Part shown: positions 46,828 through 52,546 of the stretch, one piece after another
Layout of the letters: each line of letters begins with the position of its first letter
How positions within the stretch are numbered: the first letter of the stretch is position 1
Origin: Blastomonas aquatica
GTDB taxonomy: Bacteria; Pseudomonadota; Alphaproteobacteria; Sphingomonadales; Sphingomonadaceae
NCBI RefSeq assembly: GCF_014639875.1
Contig: NZ_BMGD01000008.1
Coordinates: forward strand, 1-52,546
DNA length: 52,546 nucleotides
Direction of reading: 5' to 3'
Program-made: the position numbers and the translations under genes
The notes under the pieces: model-generated
The model's database searches: none
Told to the model about the DNA's origin: nothing
Seen by the model: the letters and a program-made list of their open reading frames with translations, nothing else

Positions 46828-46886
46828 ATTTTTGCCCTGGCTGTGCATGCCGCTTGACAGCGGAATGGCATATCTAGGGCAAAAAT
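46828..46886. repeat. long inverted repeat behind the precursor gene
   Basis: ATTTTTGCCCT (46828-46838) pairs with AGGGCAAAAAT (46876-46886) on an 11-base perfect arm. Inside it CCGCT-TGAC-AGCGG (46850-46863) is a second perfect hairpin. The hairpins lie between the precursor and the cyclase gene, which end towards each other. The structure may be a terminator for both or an RNA element. Confidence 0.6.
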
Positions 46887-47020
46887 TTGTGTACATTCCT
46901 CGTAGAGCGTTAGGAGTATCACGACAGTCTGCTCGGTTTTCCGGCGAGCGGATCGCCAAAATTCATGCCGAACGCAAAGAAGTTTTTTAACCGAAATTGG
47001 GTTGCTGTTCCCAATCCATT

Positions 47021-49042
47021 TCATGGCATGTCATCGTCGAGCGAATTGTCCAGCGTGTCATGGGCCCCGATCCATACCGCGTGCGAATATGCCAGTTGCA
47101 AGATGAATGCATCCGTACCATTCGGATTCCGCAAGTAATCTTTCAAGGTTTGCTGAAGACGCGTGACGTTCCAAAAACGCGAGAATGCGGGGGGGGCGAT
47201 TGAAAACGCTGTCGCCAGCCTGTCGCGTTCCCCCTTAAGACTCACTGCCAGGTTAAACCCCAAATTTGACTTGTCACGTCGCAGCCTCACCGGCTCGGGT
47301 AGAACACCTCGTGTGGCCTCTCGCAGTATGAAGCGCGTCCAGCCATTTCTGACTTTGAAGTGCACCGGAAGAGCAAGGCAAAATTCCACCAGTCGCTTGT
47401 CAAAGAATGGATGGCGCTGCTCAATCCCGATCCGTGCACCGATCCGATCAAAAAATTCAAATGACTCGGCGATAAGCGGAAGTTCGATATTGCGAAGATG
47501 ATCCTCCGCCGCTGACGGTCGCCATGATTCCAGCGGCAGGGATAGCGAACTCTGGTAGCGCGCCGACGACTGCACGCGTTGAGAAAGCTGCGTCAATCCG
47601 CTGCGCCCATGGGCATGACGCCATTTTCTTGCGAGCCATTTCAAAGAATCCGGAGCTGCCGCCCCCAGCAGACTGCGAGCAGAGACTCCATACTGTGACC
47701 GAAGTATTCGCGCAGTGTTGAATGCACGCCCTGGTGATCCGATCTTTTTAAGATACGGGACGCACGGTACCGCATATTGCGCCAGTAGTGCTTTTTTTGA
47801 TCCCTCATAATTGCCAAGAAATTCGCTCAGCAGATCAAGTTCTATTGCAAAGCGTTGCCACTCTTCGTTGAGCACGAGTTCGGTGAGAAGCGAAAATCCG
47901 TGTGACACCACAGTATCGCCGTCGTGCCCTCCCAGGAGGACCCCCATCCCCTTTTCTTTTGCCTGGCTGGCGAGCTCCCAGATCTGAAACAGATTTGGGG
48001 CGAGCATTGGTTCGTCCAGGGCTTCAGCCAGCGCGGCTGTGTGTGTGAGGGGACTGAGGTTATCCATTCGGTGTCTGGAGATTTCTATTGGAGCCAGCTC
48101 CGACGCGTCGACATCTTCAACCAGCTTGATCCATTGCTCCTCGTCCGACCCTGGTACCATTGGGAAGGTCGCTGAAAAGGTGGAAAGATACCCGACAGGC
48201 GAGTGCTCGGCGACCTTCTCCCGCGCCAGCATGACGATCGTCGAAGAATCCAACCCACCGCTGAGGCAAGCACCGACCGGTTTGCTGGACCGTAACCTGC
48301 AGTGCACAGCTTCGCGCAGCAAGTCGATAAAGCGATCTGCGATCTCATCGTCTGACCCGCTCAACGGGATTGCCGGCACCTCCGGTTTCCAATACCTCCA
48401 TTCCGTCAGTCCTGTTTCGTCCAATTTGAGGGCATGCGATCCCTGAAGCCGTACCACTCCCTGATACACCGTCGACGTGGTATCGCGAGGATTCATCGCA
48501 AGCAGCGATAGTATTCTGGTATCGTTAACCTGGGGTCTAACTATCCCAGAGGCAACCACGCCTGATGGCTCACTTGCAAAAACGAAGTGATCACCGACAA
48601 ACGCATATGAGAAAGGTTTTTCTCCGAAATGATCGCGGGCGCAAAATAAAGACTTTTCCTCTTGATCGTAAATTGCAAACGCGAATGCGCCAAGCAAATG
48701 ATCCAAGCAATCATGGCCAATACGTTGATATAGAGCAAGAATGAGTTCACTATCGCAGGATATATTTGGTGAGAGTTTGAATCTAGCGATCAGTTGGTCC
48801 CGATTGTCAATTCGAGCATCGCAAGCAATGATATGCGTACTCAACGGATTTCCCATTTCGGGTTCCTGCTCGAGCTCAGCTCCAGGAGTAATGTGTAGAA
48901 TTGCCGTGCCGAGGGCGCACCGATCATCATTCCAGTGCCAGCTGCGATCATGTACCCGATGTGCGAGTGAGCGAGACATGGCCTCCAGACGATCTACGGT
49001 TAGATTGTCGCTTTTGCTGATGATGCCGAAGATAGAGCCCAT
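47021..49042 (-). CDS. lasso cyclase (asparagine-synthetase-like C protein)
   Basis: It activates the ring Asp/Glu side chain of the core as an AMP ester and closes the macrolactam. The protein has 673 residues from the ATG at 49042 (a start at 49069 also fits). The glutaminase-like N-domain begins MGSIFGIISK: the usual nucleophile Cys2 of MCGIFG is absent, as expected for a cyclase that does not hydrolyse glutamine. The ATP-pyrophosphatase loop is CLSGGLDSST (about residue 264). The gene runs towards the precursor and is not co-directional with it. Confidence 0.93.
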   Translation of the reverse strand: MGSIFGIISKSDNLTVDRLEAMSRSLAHRVHDRSWHWNDDRCALGTAILHITPGAELEQEPEMGNPLSTHIIACDARIDNRDQLIARFKLSPNISCDSELILALYQRIGHDCLDHLLGAFAFAIYDQEEKSLFCARDHFGEKPFSYAFVGDHFVFASEPSGVVASGIVRPQVNDTRILSLLAMNPRDTTSTVYQGVVRLQGSHALKLDETGLTEWRYWKPEVPAIPLSGSDDEIADRFIDLLREAVHCRLRSSKPVGACLSGGLDSSTIVMLAREKVAEHSPVGYLSTFSATFPMVPGSDEEQWIKLVEDVDASELAPIEISRHRMDNLSPLTHTAALAEALDEPMLAPNLFQIWELASQAKEKGMGVLLGGHDGDTVVSHGFSLLTELVLNEEWQRFAIELDLLSEFLGNYEGSKKALLAQYAVPCVPYLKKIGSPGRAFNTARILRSQYGVSARSLLGAAAPDSLKWLARKWRHAHGRSGLTQLSQRVQSSARYQSSLSLPLESWRPSAAEDHLRNIELPLIAESFEFFDRIGARIGIEQRHPFFDKRLVEFCLALPVHFKVRNGWTRFILREATRGVLPEPVRLRRDKSNLGFNLAVSLKGERDRLATAFSIAPPAFSRFWNVTRLQQTLKDYLRNPNGTDAFILQLAYSHAVWIGAHDTLDNSLDDDMP

Positions 49043-49410
49043 ATATCCCACCCTTAAAGTCAGCAGCACAGAGTGGCGCGAATGTCAGCCAATCCATACA
49101 TGCTCAGTGCCGAACCCATAAACACGATTCCGAAAGGTGAGTAGTTCTGATTTGCGGTAGTGGCAGGGCATGGTTTGATCGCAGTCACCGAGCGTGATGG
49201 AGTGATTCGGATCGCTCATCATTCGACTTGGAGTCGGCATTCAGGAATCGAACCCATTTTCAAGATTATTTTGTTAATCCAATTGATGGACCTACTGCGT
49301 CGTCTGGGTAAACGAGTCATTTAGATCAGAACGATCATGGTCTGATTCGATACCCCCTCCGTCGCATGCCTCAAACTGAGACACGGTCAGGGATGCACTA
49401 AAGGAAGTCG
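49043..49410. other. intergenic stretch at the edge of an integrated element
   Basis: No gene was seen. It should contain the promoter of the lasso cyclase gene near 49043-49140. A site around 49350-49376 looks loosely like the 3' end of a tRNA (GATTCGATA... CGCA) but no tRNA is formed, so it could at most be a worn attachment site. Confidence 0.35.
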
Positions 49411-49924
49411 GTGGCCGGTCTCACCGCATTGCAGGTCAAGAATGCCACGCCTGGACGCGATGGGGACGGGATAGGGCTCAATCTGCCGGTGCGCGAGGCT
49501 TGGTTTAGGTCCAGGCTTCTGCTCGTCATGGTCGACGGCTGACGCAACGACTTTGGGCCTGGCAGTGCTGGCGACCTATTCCTTGCCGACGCAGGTGACA
49601 AAACAGCCGAATGGCGCGCGATCCCAAAACAGGGCGCGACCCTTCCATGGTCAGGCGCCCATCGTGCATATCGCGCCGCTGACCACCCGTGTCGTCGAGT
49701 TGCTGCAGTCGCCACAGCCGATGGCAGGGGAACCCAACGCGTAAGCTTTTTTGGGCTTGGGTGCTAAGCCACTCAGCGACATGATCATGGACGCGGCTCA
49801 GGGATTGCTCGCACGTTGCACAACAGTTCGCGGCTGGCGTTCATGCTTTCGCGACTTCGTCGCCGAAACCACCAATTTCAATAGCCAGCTTACCGAAATG
49901 GCCGTGGGCACACCGTCGCGACTA

Positions 49925-50754
49925 GGGTCAGGACCCATTAATCGCTTGCGCGCGACCTGAACGGTTGATTCAATGTGGCAGGAGGTAGCTGCCATGACTG
50001 ATTTGCTGATGTTGAACGATGCGCAGATGCGCCGGATTGAGAAATATTTCCCGCTTTCGCACGGTATTCCGCGAGTTGATGATCGGCGGATATTGAGCGG
50101 GATCCTGTTTGTCATTCGCAACGGGCTGCGCTGGCGCGATGCGCCGAGCGACTATGGGCCGCACAAGACGATCTATAACCGCTTCATCCGGTGGAGTCGG
50201 CTGGGGGTATTCAACCGTATTTTCGCCGAGCTGGCCAAGGATGGCGATGGCGTGCTGATGATAAACGCCACCCATCTCAAGGCGCACCGCACTGCAGCCA
50301 GTCTGCTAAAAAAGGGGCTCTACCCCGATGTATCGGACGCAGCCGAGGCGGGCTGACCACCAAGCTTCATGTGGTATGCGATGGGCGGGGGCGCCCCCTT
50401 CGGCTCCACCTTACCGAGGGCCAGCGCAGCGATCACAAAGGGGCTGAGGCCTTGATTCCGCATCTGCCGCACGCTCGTGTGCTCATAGCCGACAAGGCAT
50501 ACGCCTCACGCTGGATGCACCAATCTCTCGAGCAACGCGCAATCACCGCCTGCATCCCGGCTCAGCGACAACGTCGGCATCTGCCCGAATATGATCCGGT
50601 AACTTACCGCCAGCGCCATCGCATCGAAAACATGTTCGCCAAACCCAAGGACTGGCGGCGCATCCACACCCGCTACGACCGATGTGCAGACATATTCCTC
50701 GCCGCCATCACGTTCGCAGCAATCTTCATCTTCTGGATCAATGAGTCCTGACCC
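49925..50754. mobile_element. IS5-family (IS427-like) insertion sequence
   Basis: The element is 830 bases long. Its ends are GGGTCAGGACCCATT on the left (49925-49939) and the matching GGGTCAGGACTCATT read inward from the right (50740-50754), one mismatch in 15. Each end is flanked by TA (49923-49924 and 50755-50756), a two-base target copy. Removing the element and one TA joins the integrase frame exactly (HTVATKVEKTF), which confirms the borders. Length, ends and two-frame transposase fit the IS427 group. Confidence 0.93.
49994..50751 (+). CDS. IS5-family transposase made by -1 frameshift, probably inactive
   Basis: OrfA runs from the ATG at 49994 to 50356, with GGAGG eight bases before it. 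OrfB continues in the -1 frame to 50751. The slip site A AAA AAG lies near 50310 (CTA AAA AAG GGG in frame A). The DDE residues are D in VLIADKAYAS and E in HRIENMFAKP of OrfB; the first, expected as MID-THLKAH, reads MINATHLKAH in OrfA (Asn91). The loss of this Asp suggests that the copy cannot move itself. Confidence 0.85.
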
Positions 50755-50974
50755 TAAGGTCGAAAAGACATTTCGCCGCTGCAAACTGCTGGAGCGACGC
50801 CGGGAATTGATGAACGCACGTGCAGCATATTTTGCTGGCCAATCTGCCGCATTTGTCAGCATAGATGATGCGCGGCAGGTAAAGAAATCTGCCGCATAGG
50901 CTGAATAGTCGTCGCGGCGCCGTGGGTCTGACAGGACGCCGGGTCTAATCACCAACGGATTTGGAGTTCCGACG

Positions 50975-51340
50975 ATGCCTGATCAGTCACGTATCCGAAC
51001 ACCATCCGGGTGTGAAGGCTTCTCCGCTGCAATTGAAACGCCAACTGCGGTCTTGGACGCGATGATTCCGGGTCCGGGTATCGCGGCCAACGCCGGCGAA
51101 TGGGAGGGCGACATAACCGAAGACGTGGAGGAGGGTGACCCGGCAGGTGGCGACATTTGTGATGAGGCGCACGATCAGGGATCCAAGGTGCAGTTGCTCG
51201 ACAGTGGATCACACACCACCGGCTGGTTCCATGGGATCGACCAACGCTTCATACAGCAACGGGGGACCTACCTGGTTATGCCAACGCGACCCTATGATTG
51301 GTTGGATGCCGAATACTTGGTCAACGAAAGGGAATTATGA
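50975..51340 (+). CDS. unknown protein, first of three in an element operon
   Basis: The protein has 121 residues and no membrane segment or known motif; it is acidic in the middle (EWEGDITEDVEEGDP). GGAG lies nine bases before the ATG. Its stop overlaps the start of the next gene (ATGA), so the two are coupled. It lies on the integrated element behind the dead integrase. Confidence 0.65.
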   Translation: MPDQSRIRTPSGCEGFSAAIETPTAVLDAMIPGPGIAANAGEWEGDITEDVEEGDPAGGDICDEAHDQGSKVQLLDSGSHTTGWFHGIDQRFIQQRGTYLVMPTRPYDWLDAEYLVNEREL

Positions 51341-51612
51341 TGCCAATCGATGCGGCGAAAACCACGTGCATTGTGACGCGTGGGGTGATGGACGTCGGTA
51401 CCTGCGATGAGCTCGATCTTGCTTTCCGTCAGATAGGGCATTTATTCGGTCCGATCAGCCTTTTAATTGGTTCCGAAGCGACACCGGCGGAAGTGCTTTC
51501 GGGTCTCGCCAGTGTAGGTGAAGCGCTCGCCGAGGCCGCGCTGGACCAGCTGGGCGCATTGCAGATCGTCTCGCATGTAACTGAATATAATGTCAGTCAG
51601 TCTGTGAATTGA
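51337..51612 (+). CDS. unknown protein, second of the element operon
   Basis: The protein has 91 residues, or 90 from the ATG at 51340. It is a helical protein with a glycine-poor hydrophobic core and no motif I know. Its ATG overlaps the stop of the gene before it, and the next gene starts four bases after its stop, so the three genes are one transcript. Confidence 0.6.
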   Translation: MMPIDAAKTTCIVTRGVMDVGTCDELDLAFRQIGHLFGPISLLIGSEATPAEVLSGLASVGEALAEAALDQLGALQIVSHVTEYNVSQSVN

Positions 51613-51615
51613 AGG

Positions 51616-52380
51616 ATGAGAGGCGTGTCAAATTTGAACATTCGCATGAGAGACGGTTTTATACCGCTGCGCAATCTTGGAGAAAGCTTGAGCAAAGCGG
51701 GTATTGATCAAGATCAATCGGATGCGTTCGTGCTAGACGCGCTGCGTCGCGGCGCACTGCTTGCCACGGGCTGCAGGGAGTATAGGTTTGATGATCTGCG
51801 AATGAGCGTTCCGATCGGAGAAAGGGAAAGTATACGCCGCTCCTGGTGGCGTGGCTTTCGCTCCTTTGCCTATCGGGAGGCCGGTGCCTTTTCTGCCAGA
51901 AATAATGTTGCCGGATATTACTTGGATGTAGCTTCGCAAGAATTGATTGAAGCTATGGCCGAAGCTAACCTCAGTGACCGAATAAATTGTCCTATTGCGG
52001 GCGCACAGTTCCGAAGGCATTGGACAGCCTATCACGGTGTCCGTGTCGAGGCATTAGCGGCGGATGGTCTGATTCAGGCAATCGCGCCTTCGATTATGCC
52101 AGCGTCGACCCGGGGTAAGCGGGGACCACCTGATAAGGTAACGGTTACCGGATTGGTTGCCTACATCGATGCCGTGGTTGCCGAAATTTCGATATGCGGG
52201 AAGGTTACGATGGCCTGCCAGCACATTGCAGAAAGAGCAATCAACCAAGGCGCGGTCGAGATCGAAGGTCGCCCAGCAATGCCAACGTCGGATGACCTAG
52301 AGCAGGTTAAGCAGCACCTGCGCAGTAAGTATCGCAGCCTCCAACGCGCGCGAGATAGGATCAGCCCCCCTCAGTCCTAA
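51616..52380 (+). CDS. unknown protein, third of the element operon
   Basis: The protein has 254 residues, soluble, with several charged helices and a basic C-terminus (HLRSKYRSLQRARDRI). I recognise no domain. Codon use resembles that of the two genes before it. The three genes together are probably cargo of the element whose integrase lies at 49411. Confidence 0.65.
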   Translation: MRGVSNLNIRMRDGFIPLRNLGESLSKAGIDQDQSDAFVLDALRRGALLATGCREYRFDDLRMSVPIGERESIRRSWWRGFRSFAYREAGAFSARNNVAGYYLDVASQELIEAMAEANLSDRINCPIAGAQFRRHWTAYHGVRVEALAADGLIQAIAPSIMPASTRGKRGPPDKVTVTGLVAYIDAVVAEISICGKVTMACQHIAERAINQGAVEIEGRPAMPTSDDLEQVKQHLRSKYRSLQRARDRISPPQS

Positions 52381-52432
52381 CGCTCGGGAAAAACCTCCAG
52401 CAACGTCGTTGGTCCCAGCCGGCTCGGCCCGC

Positions 52433-52546
52433 TCAATCGCTAGCCTCATAGAACATCGGGTTCTTGAGCCATTCCTCGATTGCCGATTCCCGCCACCCGC
52501 AGCATCGCTCGGCGAGCTTGACCTGCTTCGGAAAAGTGCCTGCTTG
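52433..52546 (-). CDS. AlpA-like excisionase/regulator, C-terminal part
   Basis: Only the end of the gene is in the window; it runs off at 52546. The visible residues include FPKQVKLAERCCGWRESAIEEWL, split by the family turn, the helix-turn-helix end typical of AlpA regulators that control integrase genes on P4-like elements. It is on the minus strand, so it faces the three unknown genes. It supports the reading of this end as an integrated element. Confidence 0.8.
   Translation of the reverse strand, partial: QAGTFPKQVKLAERCCGWRESAIEEWLKNPMFYEASD

Larger units (their letters stand above)
49411..50899 (+). pseudogene. decayed P4-type tyrosine integrase, split by an insertion sequence
   Basis: Translation from GTG at 49411 gives a typical integrase start (LTALQVKNATPG... 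DGDGIGLNLPV), then an in-frame TGA where VDGRR is expected. After it comes a jump, probably a large internal deletion, to C-terminal segments: VHIAPLTTRVVELL, AKPLSDMIMDA and TVRGWRSCFRDFVAETTNF, which are the usual late blocks with the His-x-x-Arg region altered. One base appears missing near 49909. The end lies beyond the insertion sequence: HTVATKVEKTFRR... LLERRRELMNARAAYF is read if one TA copy is removed. The gene is inactive. Confidence 0.85.

Noticed and set aside
49345-49376. possible tRNA 3' end upstream of the integrase
   Set aside because: Only a short TTCGAT-like stretch and CGCA end; no acceptor or anticodon arm can be formed. It may be a worn attachment core but is not called.
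1-52546. CRISPR array or tandem repeats
   Set aside because: No regularly spaced direct repeats were seen by eye.

Overview
The window reads as chromosomal DNA from an alphaproteobacterium of the order Sphingomonadales. This is inferred from the exosortase V set (exosortase, V-type EpsI, small accessory protein, EpsD-like lipoprotein), a PEP-CTERM tail of the PEPxxW type usual in sphingomonads, and the layout of the polysaccharide genes. No rRNA, tRNA or CRISPR array was found, and the species cannot be named from the sequence.

Layout. Bases 634-5570 hold the exosortase V module plus an alkaline-phosphatase-superfamily protein. Bases 5861-14357 hold three sulfotransferases, sugar-nucleotide genes (galU, ugd, a phosphomannomutase/phosphoglucomutase), a PilZ protein and a methyltransferase. 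Bases 14500-16924 hold a nucleotidyltransferase, two tiny coupled ORFs and an HPr-kinase-like protein, the tailoring enzymes expected beside a lasso peptide. Bases 16925-18348 are AT-rich and have no convincing gene. Bases 18361-42191 form a Wzx/Wzy-type exopolysaccharide locus: Wza-like exporter, O-antigen-ligase-like polymerase, Wzx-like flippase, Wzc-like tyrosine kinase, outer-membrane barrel protein, priming sugar transferase, six glycosyltransferases, a GH16 hydrolase, a cell-wall hydrolase, a GMC oxidoreductase, a fourth sulfotransferase, and a cysQ-TauE/SafE pair. Bases 42294-43466 hold a PEP-CTERM protein and a retropepsin-like protease.

Bases 43716-49042 are a lasso peptide cluster: B2 protease, B1 leader-binding protein, ABC exporter, precursor and asparagine-synthetase-like cyclase. 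The 45-residue precursor fits the leader rule Y-x2-P-x-L-x3-G-x5-T-x exactly. The predicted 18-residue core is SINVLGGGDSQFSLLAPS, with a Ser1-Asp9 ring and a C-terminal Ser. That Ser is what lasso HPr-kinase homologues phosphorylate, and the only such kinase in the window lies about 30 kb away, on the far side of the polysaccharide locus.

Bases 49411-52546 are the edge of an integrated element. A decayed P4-type integrase is split by an 830-bp IS5-family element, followed by three unknown genes in a row and the end of an AlpA-like regulator.

How it may work together (inference). GalU, Ugd and the mutase supply sugar nucleotides. The priming transferase and glycosyltransferases build a repeat unit, Wzx/Wzy/Wzc/Wza polymerise and export it, and the sulfotransferases may sulfate it while CysQ removes the by-product PAP. 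Exosortase V would process the PEP-CTERM protein at the cell surface. The lasso cluster makes a separate secreted peptide that is probably modified at its C-terminus.
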